NCBI GenBank assembly: GCA_035577985.1
Contig: DATJZY010000093.1
Location: forward strand, 32,860 to 96,859
Source of the DNA: Candidatus Eisenbacteria bacterium
Lineage (GTDB): Bacteria; Desulfobacterota; Binatia; DP-6
Length of the DNA stretch: 64,000 nucleotides
Reading direction: 5' to 3'
Shown: positions 22,105 to 30,639 of the stretch, in pieces
Numbering within the stretch: the first letter of the stretch is position 1
Layout: each line of letters begins with the position of its first letter
Translations under genes and position numbers: made by a program
The notes under the pieces: model-generated
Told to the model about the DNA's origin: nothing
Databases searched by the model: none
Seen by the model: only the letters and a program-made list of their open reading frames with translations

Positions 22105-23192
22105 TCAACTTTCAGCCGTCGGAGGAGCAGGAGCTCCTGCGCAAGACGCTCGCCTCCTTTGCGCGCGAGGTCGTGCGGCCGAATGCGCGCGAGGCCGACG
22201 AGAAGGAGCACGTCCCGGCGCCCGTCGTCGACAAGGGCTGGGAGCTCGGGCTCGTCCAGGACGCGATCCCCGAGGGCCTGGGCGGCTACGGCAGCCCCCG
22301 CTCGGCGATCGGGGGTACGTTCATCCTGGAGGAGCTCGGCTACGGGAGCCTCGGCGTCGCGCTCCACCTCGTGACACCCCGTCTGTTCACGATCCCGCTG
22401 CTGGTGGCCGGTACCGACGAGCAGCGCGCCAAGTGGCTTCCGAAGTTCGCCGGAACGAGCTTCGCGGTCGGGACCGCCGCCTTCACGGAGCCCCGCTGGG
22501 ACTTCGACCCGACCACCCTCGCCACCAGGGCCGAGCGCAGCGGCGCCGACTGGGTCCTCACCGGTGAGAAGTGCTTCGTCCCGCTCGCCGACAAAGCCGA
22601 GGCGATCCTCGTCTACGCGACCGCGCCGGACGGCCTCGCCGCGTTCGTCGTCGAACCTGGAGCGAACGGGCTCACCGTCGGCGAGCGCGAGAAGAACATG
22701 GGGATCAAGGCCCTCGACACCTTCGGCCTGACGCTTGCGGGGGTGCGCGTCCCCGCCGCCAGCCGGCTCGGCGGCGACGGAGCGAAGCTACAGGCGCTGG
22801 TCGACGCGCAGCACGTGGCCAGCGCCGCGGCGGCGGTGGGCGTCGGACGGGCCGCGTTCGACTATGCGCGCGACTATGCCAAGGAGCGCACGGCGTTCGG
22901 CGTGCCGATCGCGACCAAGCAGGCGATCGCGTTCATGCTCTCGAACATGGCGATCGAGATCGACGCCATGCGCCTGCTCGCCTGGGAAGCGGCGTGGCGG
23001 CTCGACCAGAGCCTCCCCGCCACACGGGAAGCGTACCTGGCCAAGCAGTACGCCGCCGACGCCGTGCTGAAGATCGCCGACAACGCCCTCCAGGTGCTGG
23101 GCGGCCACGGATACATCCGCGACCATCTGGTCGAGCTGTTCCTGCGCGACGCGCGCAGCTTCGGCACGATCGATGGCGTCGCCATCGTCTGA
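22101..23192 (+). CDS. Acyl-CoA dehydrogenase family protein with atypical C-terminus
   Basis: This is a flavoprotein of the acyl-CoA dehydrogenase fold, 363 residues. The N-terminal helical domain begins NFQPSEEQELLRKTL. The middle beta domain carries TAAFTEPRWDFDP, where active members usually have an ITEPGxGSD motif, so that segment is altered. The C-terminal domain has LGGHGYIRDHLVELFLRDAR. The catalytic Glu of the usual YEGTS motif is not there: the end reads SFGTIDGVAIV, leaving Asp358 at most. The protein stops about 15 residues earlier than its neighbours. It may be the less active half of a heteromeric enzyme with the next gene. Confidence 0.86.
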   Translation: MINFQPSEEQELLRKTLASFAREVVRPNAREADEKEHVPAPVVDKGWELGLVQDAIPEGLGGYGSPRSAIGGTFILEELGYGSLGVALHLVTPRLFTIPLLVAGTDEQRAKWLPKFAGTSFAVGTAAFTEPRWDFDPTTLATRAERSGADWVLTGEKCFVPLADKAEAILVYATAPDGLAAFVVEPGANGLTVGEREKNMGIKALDTFGLTLAGVRVPAASRLGGDGAKLQALVDAQHVASAAAAVGVGRAAFDYARDYAKERTAFGVPIATKQAIAFMLSNMAIEIDAMRLLAWEAAWRLDQSLPATREAYLAKQYAADAVLKIADNALQVLGGHGYIRDHLVELFLRDARSFGTIDGVAIV

Positions 23193-23209
23193 CGAGAGGA
23201 GCTGGGACC

Positions 23210-24439
23210 ATGATCGACTTCGAGCTGTCCGAAACCGTCAAGGGCATGCAGACCATGATCCACATGCTCGCCGAGCAGGCGATGCGCCCGATCTCCCGCG
23301 AGTACGACGAGCGGGAGCACGAGAAGCCGTGGGACTTCCTCAACACGATGTGGAACGTCTCGCGCGGCGCCAGCATGACCGGCGAGGGCGGCGAAAAGAC
23401 CGAGAAGAAGGAGCGTCGCGGGCCGTCCGAGCAGAACCTCAACATGTGCGTGACCGTCGAGGAGCTGTGCTGGGGCGACTGTGGCCTCTACCTCTCGATC
23501 CCGAACTCGGGTCTGGGCGGTGCCGCCGTCGCCGCGGCGGGCACGCCGGAGCAGAAGGAGCGCTTCCTCGCCCGCTTCCGGGAGGGCGAGCCCAAGTGGG
23601 GCGCCATGGCGATCACCGAGCCGCACTGCGGATCGGACAGCTCGGCCATCCAGACGACGGCGGTGAAGGACGGCGACCACTGGGTGCTCAACGGAACGAA
23701 GATCTTCTGTACGAGCGGCCTCATGGCGGCCGAGAAGTCGAAGGGCTTCGTGGTCGTATGGGCCACGCTCGACAGGTCGGCGGGCCGCGCGGGCATCCGG
23801 GCCTTCGTCGTCGATGCCGGCACGCCGGGCATGTACGTGACCAAGGTCGAGCACAAGCTCGGCATCCGGGCCTCGGACACCGCGACGATCGTGTTCGAGG
23901 ACTGCCGCATCCCGCTCGACAACATCCTGGGCAGCCCCGAGGTGCCGAAGACGAGCCAGGGCTTCAAGGGCGCCATGGCGACCTTCGACGCCACCCGTCC
24001 CCTCGTCGCCGCGAGCGCCATCGGCGTCGCGCGGGCCGCGCTCGACCTCGTGAAGCAGACCCTGGCGGAGCACGGCGTCGAGCTGCGCTACGGACTGCCG
24101 CCGCACAAGCTGACGGCGCTCGAGCGCGACGTGATGGAGATGGAGGCGCAGGTGCAGGCTGCGCGCCTCCTCGTCTGGCGCGCGGCGTGGATGCTCGACA
24201 ACGGACTTCGCAACAACCTCGAGGCCTCGATGTCGAAGGCCAAAGCGGGCCTCGTCGTCACCTGGGTGACCCAGAAGGCGGTCGAGCTCCTGGGCCCCCT
24301 CGGCTACTCCCGCCAGCAGCTCCTCGAGAAGTGGATGCGCGACGCCAAGATCAGCGACATCTACGAGGGCACGCAGCAAGTGAACCAGCTCATCATCGCC
24401 CGTCGCATCCTCGGCTACAGCTCCGAGCAGCTCCGCTAG
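23210..24439 (+). CDS. Acyl-CoA dehydrogenase
   Basis: This FAD enzyme would desaturate an acyl-CoA at the alpha-beta bond and pass electrons to ETF. The product has 409 residues from the ATG at 23210, with GAGGAG upstream. Landmarks are the substrate/FAD segment MAITEPHCGSDSSAIQ, the intact catalytic motif IYEGTQQVNQ with Glu386, and ELLGPLGYSRQQLLEKWMRDA. A Lys/Glu-rich insert (about 62-73) lies in the N-terminal domain. It is 17 bases after the atypical paralogue and probably in one operon with it and the TetR gene. Confidence 0.93.
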   Translation: MIDFELSETVKGMQTMIHMLAEQAMRPISREYDEREHEKPWDFLNTMWNVSRGASMTGEGGEKTEKKERRGPSEQNLNMCVTVEELCWGDCGLYLSIPNSGLGGAAVAAAGTPEQKERFLARFREGEPKWGAMAITEPHCGSDSSAIQTTAVKDGDHWVLNGTKIFCTSGLMAAEKSKGFVVVWATLDRSAGRAGIRAFVVDAGTPGMYVTKVEHKLGIRASDTATIVFEDCRIPLDNILGSPEVPKTSQGFKGAMATFDATRPLVAASAIGVARAALDLVKQTLAEHGVELRYGLPPHKLTALERDVMEMEAQVQAARLLVWRAAWMLDNGLRNNLEASMSKAKAGLVVTWVTQKAVELLGPLGYSRQQLLEKWMRDAKISDIYEGTQQVNQLIIARRILGYSSEQLR

Positions 24440-24455
24440 GACGGACGTCGATGCT

Positions 24456-24492
24456 GCTGGGGGCGGGCGCCACCCGGGCGCCCACCCCCAGC
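24456..24492. terminator. Strong hairpin, probable bidirectional terminator between convergent genes
   Basis: Arms 24456-24471 and 24477-24492 pair over 16 bases with a single C/A mismatch around the 5-base loop ACCCG. The arms are nearly all G and C. It lies 17 bases after the stop of the dehydrogenase on the plus strand and 12 bases beyond the stop of the minus-strand gene, so it can serve both. No clear T-run follows on either strand, so the mode of termination is not certain. Confidence 0.7.
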
Positions 24493-24503
24493 GCACTACG
24501 CGG

Positions 24504-25094
24504 CTAGTTGGTCTTCGTCTTCTTGTGCGTGGTACGGGCCGCCATCTTCGCGACGACGGCCTCGGTGCGGTCCGCGGCGCTCTCCGCCTTCACGGCGGCG
24601 GCGTCGATGCGATCGGCGGCGTTCTCGGCCCGAGCTGCGGCGCACTCGGCCCGCTGGGACGCGGAGCCGCTGCACGTCGTCTCGGCCACGGCCGTCGGTG
24701 TGGTCGTGGTCGCGGAAGCGACCTGCTCGCCGGCGATCATCTGATGCGTGCGCAGCGCGTTGATGTCCGCGTTGGTCAGCACGCGCTGATAGCGCAACAG
24801 GTGCACCTGGGGGCTACCCAGGATCCGCGCCCGCGCGAAGCTCACCTCCTTGCGCTGCTCGAAGTAGTAGAGCGTGACCTCGTGATCGTCCCACGGTGGC
24901 TCGTCCGAGATCGGACGCACGATCGCCACGTCCGGCATGCCGTTGTACTTGATGTACCGGGCGAGCGCCCTGTTCTCCTCTACCTGAGCCTGGAGCTCGG
25001 AGCGTCCGAGATCCTGCTCGTGGCTCGCGCGCGCTACGCCCGCAAGCGCCGCCAGCGCGACCGCCACCGTCCACACCACCATCCGTCGCCGCAT
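24504..25094 (-). CDS. Exported Ala-rich coiled-coil protein of unknown function
   Basis: I do not recognise the family. The product has 196 residues from the ATG at 25094, chosen because GGAGGAGGAAG precedes it and a clean signal peptide follows: RRR, a hydrophobic stretch at about 6-18, and a likely cleavage after ARA at about residue 23. The mature middle part is mixed, with YIKYNGMPDVAIVRP and YYFEQRKEV. The C-terminus (about 140-188) is Ala-rich and heptad-like, with two 14-residue tandem units, AENAADRIDAAAVK and AESAADRTEAVVAK. It ends in a Lys/Thr-rich tail. A periplasmic structural or scaffold role is possible but unproven. Confidence 0.8.
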   Translation of the reverse strand: MRRRMVVWTVAVALAALAGVARASHEQDLGRSELQAQVEENRALARYIKYNGMPDVAIVRPISDEPPWDDHEVTLYYFEQRKEVSFARARILGSPQVHLLRYQRVLTNADINALRTHQMIAGEQVASATTTTPTAVAETTCSGSASQRAECAAARAENAADRIDAAAVKAESAADRTEAVVAKMAARTTHKKTKTN

Positions 25095-25242
25095 GTCTTC
25101 CTCCTCCACGGGGCGCGCCTCGCGCCCATCCGCTCCGAGCATAGCGGGCGGCGGCGCGAGTGTCATGCAGGGCCCCTCCGGCCTTGCTTCGGCCGCTGGC
25201 CATCCTCTAGCATGCCGCCCCGGACGGGGTTCCCGGCCACGG

Positions 25243-26568
25243 ATGTTGCCTGACCCTTTGCTGATTGCGGTTGCCGTTGGGCTGGTCCTCCTGAACGCCT
25301 TCTTCACCGCGGCGGAGCTGTCCATGGCCCGGGTCCGCAACACCCGCATGGAGGAGCTCACCCAGGAGGGGGACTGGCGGGCCCAGGCCGTCCGGGGTCA
25401 CCAGGACCGCCTGCAGTACTTCCTGTCGGCGACCCAGCTCGGCATCACCCTCGCGAGCCTCGGCCTCGGCTGGGTCGGCGAGCCGGCCTTCGCCCACCTG
25501 CTGGCGCCGACGTTCGTCACCCTGGGGATCACGTCGGACGTGGTGGTACACAACGCGGCTGCGGCTGTCGCCTTCCTCTTCATCACCTTCCTGCACATCG
25601 TCGTCGGCGAGCTCGTCCCGAAGGCCTACGCGATCCGGGCGACCGAGAAGGTCGCCTTGTGGACGGCGCTTCCCATGCGCGGCTTCCAGGTCGCCGTGAA
25701 GCCGGCGCTATGGTTCCTCGACCAGACGGCCTCCCGCATCCTGCGATGGCTGCACGTCGACATCCGCAGCACGACCGACGCGCACTCCGAGGAGGAACTG
25801 CGCATGCTGCTCGCCGAGTCGCACCGCGTCGGGACGCTGTCGGGCGAGAAGCGCGAGCTGCTCGAGAACATCATCGACTACACCGAACGCACCGCCCGGC
25901 ACGCCATGATCCCGCGCGGCGACGTCGTCTACCTCTCGCTGGCGCGTCCCCTCGAGGACAACGTGAAGATCATCGCGCAGACCACGCACACGCGCTTTCC
26001 TCTCGCGACGATCGACATCGATCACGTCGCGGGCATGATCCACGTGAAGGATCTCTTCCTGCGCCGCGACCAGCTGAAGAGCTCCGAGGACCTCGTCGAC
26101 ATCAAGCGCGAGATCCTGTTCGTGCCGGAGTCGCGCCCGCTCGACGCGCTCCTGCGCGAGTTCCAGCAGAACCGCACGCACATGGCGATCGTGGTCGACG
26201 AATACGGCGGGACGGCCGGCATGATCACGCTCGAGGACGTGATCGAAGAGATCGTGGGAGAGATCCAGGACGAATTCGACCGCGAGTCGCCCAAGGTCGT
26301 CGAGACTCCCGACGGGCTCGTCTTCGACGGCCTCTCGCTCGTCGACGACGTGTGGGAGAAGCTCGGCATCGAGGTCGAGGGCACCCACGAGGTGAGCACC
26401 CTCGGGGGATTCGTCACCGAGCAGCTCGGACGCATCCCGCGGCTGGGCGATCGCACCGCGGTCGACGGCTACGAGCTGCGCGTGCTGGAGATGAAGGGCC
26501 GCCGTGTGAGCAAGGTGCTGGCGGCCCGGCGTGGCGAGCCGAAACCGGCGGAGGTTCCATCCGGATGA
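25243..26568 (+). CDS. Hemolysin C/CorC-type membrane protein (DUF21-CBS-transporter-associated domain)
   Basis: This is an inner-membrane protein of the CNNM/CorC family, related to magnesium or cobalt export and resistance. The product has 441 residues from the ATG at 25243. The DUF21 region (about 1-190) has several membrane segments, with LLNAFFTAAELSMARVRNTR and the signature QLGITLASLGLGWVGEP. A CBS pair lies at about 215-345, with MAIVVDEYGGTAGMITLEDV. The C-terminal CorC_HlyC domain has STLGGFVTEQLGRIPRLGD. The stop overlaps the next ATG (ATGA), so it is coupled to an acyl-CoA dehydrogenase, an odd pairing. Confidence 0.92.
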   Translation: MLPDPLLIAVAVGLVLLNAFFTAAELSMARVRNTRMEELTQEGDWRAQAVRGHQDRLQYFLSATQLGITLASLGLGWVGEPAFAHLLAPTFVTLGITSDVVVHNAAAAVAFLFITFLHIVVGELVPKAYAIRATEKVALWTALPMRGFQVAVKPALWFLDQTASRILRWLHVDIRSTTDAHSEEELRMLLAESHRVGTLSGEKRELLENIIDYTERTARHAMIPRGDVVYLSLARPLEDNVKIIAQTTHTRFPLATIDIDHVAGMIHVKDLFLRRDQLKSSEDLVDIKREILFVPESRPLDALLREFQQNRTHMAIVVDEYGGTAGMITLEDVIEEIVGEIQDEFDRESPKVVETPDGLVFDGLSLVDDVWEKLGIEVEGTHEVSTLGGFVTEQLGRIPRLGDRTAVDGYELRVLEMKGRRVSKVLAARRGEPKPAEVPSG

Positions 26569-27707
26569 TGCGTTTCGATCTGTCGCCCGAGCAGCAGCAG
26601 CTGAAGGAGACCGCCAGGCGCTTCGCGGCCGAGGAGATCATTCCGGTCGCCGCGCAGCACGACGAGGAGCAGAAGTTCCCGGCCGAGATCGTGAAGAAGG
26701 CGTGGTCGCTCGGCCTCATGAACTTCGAGGTGCCGGTCGAGCACGGCGGCCCGGGGCTCGGCGTGCTCGACACCTGTCTCGTGCTCGAAGAGCTCAACTA
26801 CGGGTGCGCGGGCATCACGAACGCCATCGCCGCGAACGGGCTCGCCGCGATCCCGGTGGGCGAGGCGGGCACCGACGCGCAGAAGAAGCGCTACCTGGGT
26901 CAGCTCGCCTCCGAGCCGGCGCTCGCCGCCTTCTGCATCACCGAGCCGGGTGCCGGATCGGACGCCGCCGGCATCTCGACGACGTACCGCAAGATCGGCG
27001 ACGAGTACGTTCTCAACGGGACCAAGCACTTCATCTCGAACGGCACCGTCGCGAGCTGGTACGTCGTGTTCGCCACCCAGGACCGCAAGCTGCGACACCA
27101 GGGCATCTCGGCCTTCGTCTTCCCGGCGGATCTTCCGGGCATCACGAAGCACCGCATGAAGAACAAGCTCGGACAGCGGGCCGCGGACACCGGAGAGATC
27201 GCATTCGAGGAAGTCCGGGTCCCGAAGGACGCGCTCCTCGGTCGCGAGGGGGAGGGCTTCAAGCTCGCGATGCGCACGTTCGATCGCAGCCGGCCCGAGA
27301 TCGGCGCCATCTGCATCGGCGTCTCTCAGCGCGCCCTCGACGAGTGCACGCGCTACGCCAAGGAGCGACAGCAGTTCGGCCAGGCGATCGCCCAGTTCCA
27401 GGCGGTGCAGTTCATGCTCGCCGACATGGCGGTCGAGATCGAGGCGATGCGGCTGCTCACCTACAAGGCGGCGTGGATGCTGGACCAGGGTGCGCAGGCG
27501 TCGATCGTGTCGAGCTACGCGAAGGCGTTCGGCGCCGATCACGCGATGCGCATCACGACCGACGCCGTGCAGATCTTCGGCGGCTACGGCTACATGAAGG
27601 AGTATCCCGTCGAAAAGCTCATGCGTGACGCGAAGCTGCTGCAGATCTACGAAGGGACGAGCCAGGTGCAACGGATCGTGATCGCTCGGAACCTGCTCAA
27701 GAACTGA
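26565..27707 (+). CDS. Acyl-CoA dehydrogenase
   Basis: This FAD enzyme of 380 residues is close to the short/branched-chain and butyryl-CoA dehydrogenase type. Landmarks are FCITEPGAGSDAAGISTTYR, the flavin-contacting FISNGTVASWYVVF, and the intact catalytic IYEGTSQVQRIVIAR with Glu363. It begins MMRFDLSPEQQQLKE at an ATG overlapping the previous stop. It is followed 28 bases later by two tandem TetR genes that may control it. The substrate is probably a short acyl-CoA, inferred from the motif set. Confidence 0.94.
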   Translation: MMRFDLSPEQQQLKETARRFAAEEIIPVAAQHDEEQKFPAEIVKKAWSLGLMNFEVPVEHGGPGLGVLDTCLVLEELNYGCAGITNAIAANGLAAIPVGEAGTDAQKKRYLGQLASEPALAAFCITEPGAGSDAAGISTTYRKIGDEYVLNGTKHFISNGTVASWYVVFATQDRKLRHQGISAFVFPADLPGITKHRMKNKLGQRAADTGEIAFEEVRVPKDALLGREGEGFKLAMRTFDRSRPEIGAICIGVSQRALDECTRYAKERQQFGQAIAQFQAVQFMLADMAVEIEAMRLLTYKAAWMLDQGAQASIVSSYAKAFGADHAMRITTDAVQIFGGYGYMKEYPVEKLMRDAKLLQIYEGTSQVQRIVIARNLLKN

Positions 27708-27735
27708 ATTCGGCGACACGCCAGGGGTTGGCTCG

Positions 27736-28323
27736 ATGAAGGTACGGGGAGAGACGACGCGCCGGGCGGTTCTGCGCGCCGCGGAAGCCGTCTTCGCGGA
27801 ACGAGGCTACGCGGGTGCCCGCATGGACGAGGTCGCGGAGCGGGTCGGGATCCGGCGGGCCTCCATGGTGTACTACTTTCGCGACAAGAAGAGCCTGTAC
27901 GAGGCCCTGCTCGACGATCTCTTCAATGACCTGCCCGCCCGCTACCGGGCGGCCCTCGATGCCGGGGGGCCGCTGAAGGACCGGGTACTCGGCTGCATCG
28001 ACGTCTGGTCCGCGCAGGTGATCGACCGGCCCGGGTTGCTCCGGATCTCCCTGTGGGAGCTCGCCCGGGCAGGGCGCTCGAGAGCCGTGCCCCTCGCCTC
28101 GCGGATCGCCCCGATCGTGAAGCTTCTCGCCGACGCGGTGCGGATGGGTCAACGCGAGGGGGTGTTCCGGAGCGTCGACCCGGTCCGCTACGTCATGAGC
28201 GTCGCCGGGGCGACCGCGTTCCTCACCCTCGGCATGACCCTCACTGGGGCTCCCGAGCTCGATTCCGAGGCGCTCGGCACAGAGCTGCGTGGTCTCACCC
28301 GTCTCATTCTTTTTGTGGATTGA
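27736..28323 (+). CDS. TetR family transcriptional regulator (first of a tandem pair)
   Basis: The product has 195 residues. The helix-turn-helix is at about 26-56, with GARMDEVAERVGIRRASMVY and YYFRDKKSLYEALLDDL. The C-terminal domain is the TetR_C type seen in many acyl-CoA-related regulators. It is clearly paralogous to the next gene: both share RRAS-VYYF-DK and a matching RPGLLRISLWELA / RPALLRILLREMA block. It lies just behind an acyl-CoA dehydrogenase. The stop TGA overlaps the TTG start proposed for the next gene. Confidence 0.9.
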   Translation: MKVRGETTRRAVLRAAEAVFAERGYAGARMDEVAERVGIRRASMVYYFRDKKSLYEALLDDLFNDLPARYRAALDAGGPLKDRVLGCIDVWSAQVIDRPGLLRISLWELARAGRSRAVPLASRIAPIVKLLADAVRMGQREGVFRSVDPVRYVMSVAGATAFLTLGMTLTGAPELDSEALGTELRGLTRLILFVD

Positions 28324-29018
28324 CAGTCTGCCTGCACGCAGGTAGAGCCCGGACGCTGTCGGCTCTAGCGACATCACGCCGGCCCAAGGGGCACACTCGT
28401 CGCGCCGCGATCATCGTAGCCGCCGAGCAGATCTTCGCCGAGCAGGGCTACGACCGGGCGCGGCTCGAGGACGTGGCGCAACGGGTCGGCGTGCGTCGCG
28501 CGTCGCTCGTCTACTACTTCAAGGACAAGGCGGAGCTCTACGCCACCGTCCTCGACCATCTGCTGCACGAACTCTTCGCGCGCTACCAGCGCGTCCTCGT
28601 CGGCGGTGGGCCGATCGAGCAACGGATCGAGGGGCTGGTCGACGTCTGGGTCGACTTCGTCCACCATCGTCCCGCCCTGCTGCGGATTCTTCTCCGCGAG
28701 ATGGCCGACGGGGTGAGCGAGCACTCGCGGCCGGTCGCCGACAGCACGCTCCCGCCGACGCTGGCGGTCATCAAGGCCATCAGCGAGGGGCACGAGACGG
28801 CGGCGCTCCGCACGATCAATCCGCTCCATCTCATCATGACGCTCGCCGGGACGAGCGCGTTCCTTCTCTTGGGGCAGACGATCGTCGCCCCGCTCGCCGC
28901 ACGTGAGTATTGGACCGACGTGACGCCCGAACAGCACCACGACATCCTCCTGACGATCATGCGCCGCCTCCTGGGTACCCGTGGACCCCGCTCGGTCTCC
29001 GAGACGAAACACCGGTAG
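28320..29018 (+). CDS. TetR family transcriptional regulator (second of a tandem pair, TTG start)
   Basis: The product has 232 residues if it starts at the TTG at 28320, which overlaps the previous stop. No ATG or GTG lies in frame between there and the helix-turn-helix, so TTG is the best choice, with about 25 untypical leading residues. The DNA-binding part reads RARLEDVAQRVGVRRASLVY and YYFKDKAELYATVLDHLL. The C-terminal domain is parallel to that of the first copy. Tandem regulators of this type could form heterodimers or answer different acyl-CoAs; this is inference. Confidence 0.85.
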   Translation: MTVCLHAGRARTLSALATSRRPKGHTRRAAIIVAAEQIFAEQGYDRARLEDVAQRVGVRRASLVYYFKDKAELYATVLDHLLHELFARYQRVLVGGGPIEQRIEGLVDVWVDFVHHRPALLRILLREMADGVSEHSRPVADSTLPPTLAVIKAISEGHETAALRTINPLHLIMTLAGTSAFLLLGQTIVAPLAAREYWTDVTPEQHHDILLTIMRRLLGTRGPRSVSETKHR

Positions 29019-29041
29019 GTTCGAAGGAAGGGAGTTCGACG

Positions 29042-29527
29042 ATGGAAGCACAAGGGCAAACCGACTGGCGTGATTGGATGCGGGGACTCGGCCGTCAAGC
29101 GCGTCGGGTGCGTGAGTTTCTCGGGCTTTCGCAGGAGCAGCTGGCGCGACTCGCCGGCGTGAGCCAGGGTGCCGTGAGCCGCCTGGAAGCGGGACGCGGG
29201 CTGGCGACTCCGCTGCTCGTCGTCGTCAAGCTGCACATCGCGATGCACAAGGCGATTTCCGCCTACGATCCGGAAGTGCTGTCGCCGGAGGCGCGGCGCT
29301 TCCTGGTGGAGAACGAGCAGCAGTTCCCCACGGGCCCCGAGAACGGCTTCCCGGCGTATCCCGTCGCGAAGGATCAGGGCATCGAGGAGCTGGTCCGCCT
29401 GTACCGCGGCCTGCCGGAGCGCCAGCGCGAGAAGATGCTGAGCGTCGTCCGCGCGACCGCGTCGGCGCTGGCGCCGGCCGATGCCGAAGGCGGCTCGGGA
29501 AGCCTCGGCGAGCGACGCGCCGGCTGA
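29042..29527 (+). CDS. XRE family helix-turn-helix regulator
   Basis: This is a small DNA-binding protein of 161 residues. The Cro/C1-type helix-turn-helix is at about 20-55, with VREFLGLSQEQLARLAGVSQ and GAVSRLEAGRG. The remaining 100 residues are mostly helical, with VRLYRGLPERQREKMLSVVR, and show no known domain. It starts at an ATG with a GGAAGGGAG site upstream. It lies between the TetR pair and a MaoC-type hydratase gene and may control one of them; the target is unknown. Confidence 0.85.
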   Translation: MEAQGQTDWRDWMRGLGRQARRVREFLGLSQEQLARLAGVSQGAVSRLEAGRGLATPLLVVVKLHIAMHKAISAYDPEVLSPEARRFLVENEQQFPTGPENGFPAYPVAKDQGIEELVRLYRGLPERQREKMLSVVRATASALAPADAEGGSGSLGERRAG

Positions 29528-29575
29528 CGCGACGCGTTTGCCCGGCCCGCGGCGACTCGGTAAGGGTCGCCGTCT

Positions 29576-30634
29576 ATGGCCACGATCCGCAAGCAGCACG
29601 GGCACTATCTCGAAGATTTCCGGCCCGGCGAGTTGCTCCGTCACAAGGGTGGCAAGACGATCACCGAGGGCGTCTTCGCCCTCTTCACCGACTTCTCCTT
29701 CACCCCGAATCCCCTCTCGAAGAACGTCCGCTACGCCCAGGCCTACGGCTATCGCGGGCTCGTCCTGCCGCCGGGGCTGGTCATGGGCGTCGTGTTCAGC
29801 CAGAGCGTCGAGGACATCTCCGAGAACGCGCGCGCGAATCTCGAGTACATCGACATGCGGTTCGGCGCGCCCGTGTGCGTCGGCGACACGCTAGAGGCCG
29901 AGACGCTCATCCTCTCGGTCAAACCGTCGAGCAAGAACCCCGATCTGGGCGTCGTGCACGTGCAGACGACGGGACGCAACCAGGACGGTGACGTGGTGCT
30001 GACGTTTCAGCGCAAGGTACAGGTCTGGAAGCGCGATCCCAAGGCCGCCGTGGACGACCGCGAGGTGGCGCCGCGCGACGTCGCGTGCGTCTTCACCGCG
30101 CCCGCGTACGACCGCAAGCGCGCCTATCGCGACCTCGCGCACTTCAGCAGCCCGGATACGTACTTCGAGGACTTCAAGCCGGGCGACGTCTACGAGCACG
30201 TGCGCGGCCGCGTGATCACCACCGATCACATCATGCTGACCGGGATCCTCGACAACACCTCCCAGGTGCACTGCAACCAGTGGATGGTCGACCAGGATCC
30301 GGAGCGTTTCGTCGGCGGGAAGCTGATCGTGTTCGGAGGCATTCCGTTCCAGCTCTGCCTCGGCCTCTCGTCCGCCGACGTCGCCGACAACTCGCCGGGC
30401 GACCTGCGCTACGCGACCGGGCGGCACACGGCCCCGAGCTTCGCGGGCGATACGCTGTTCGCGAGCACCGAGATTCGCGCCGTACGCGATCTTCCCGGAC
30501 GCGAGGACCTGGGCGCCCTGGACACGATCCTGCGCGGGCACAAGTTCGCCAAGAAGGGCGATGCGATCGAGAAGATCGAGATCTTCCACCTCGAGCGCGA
30601 GATCGCCGTGAAGCGTCGAAGCCACTACGCCTGA
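29576..30634 (+). CDS. Double-hotdog MaoC-family hydratase, mesaconyl-CoA-hydratase-like
   Basis: The product has 352 residues made of two hotdog domains, the length and layout of mesaconyl-CoA hydratase and related MaoC dehydratases. The first domain opens YLEDFRPGELLRHKGGKTIT and has RYAQAYGYRGLVLPPGLVMG. The hydratase-2 type segment LTGILDNTSQVHCNQWMVDQ, with an Asp/His pair, lies in the second domain. The match to Mch-type proteins also covers GVVHVQTTGRNQDGDVVLTF. It would add water to an enoyl-CoA; the exact substrate cannot be fixed here. A small membrane protein gene follows six bases later. Confidence 0.82.
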   Translation: MATIRKQHGHYLEDFRPGELLRHKGGKTITEGVFALFTDFSFTPNPLSKNVRYAQAYGYRGLVLPPGLVMGVVFSQSVEDISENARANLEYIDMRFGAPVCVGDTLEAETLILSVKPSSKNPDLGVVHVQTTGRNQDGDVVLTFQRKVQVWKRDPKAAVDDREVAPRDVACVFTAPAYDRKRAYRDLAHFSSPDTYFEDFKPGDVYEHVRGRVITTDHIMLTGILDNTSQVHCNQWMVDQDPERFVGGKLIVFGGIPFQLCLGLSSADVADNSPGDLRYATGRHTAPSFAGDTLFASTEIRAVRDLPGREDLGALDTILRGHKFAKKGDAIEKIEIFHLEREIAVKRRSHYA

Positions 30635-30639
30635 GTCGC

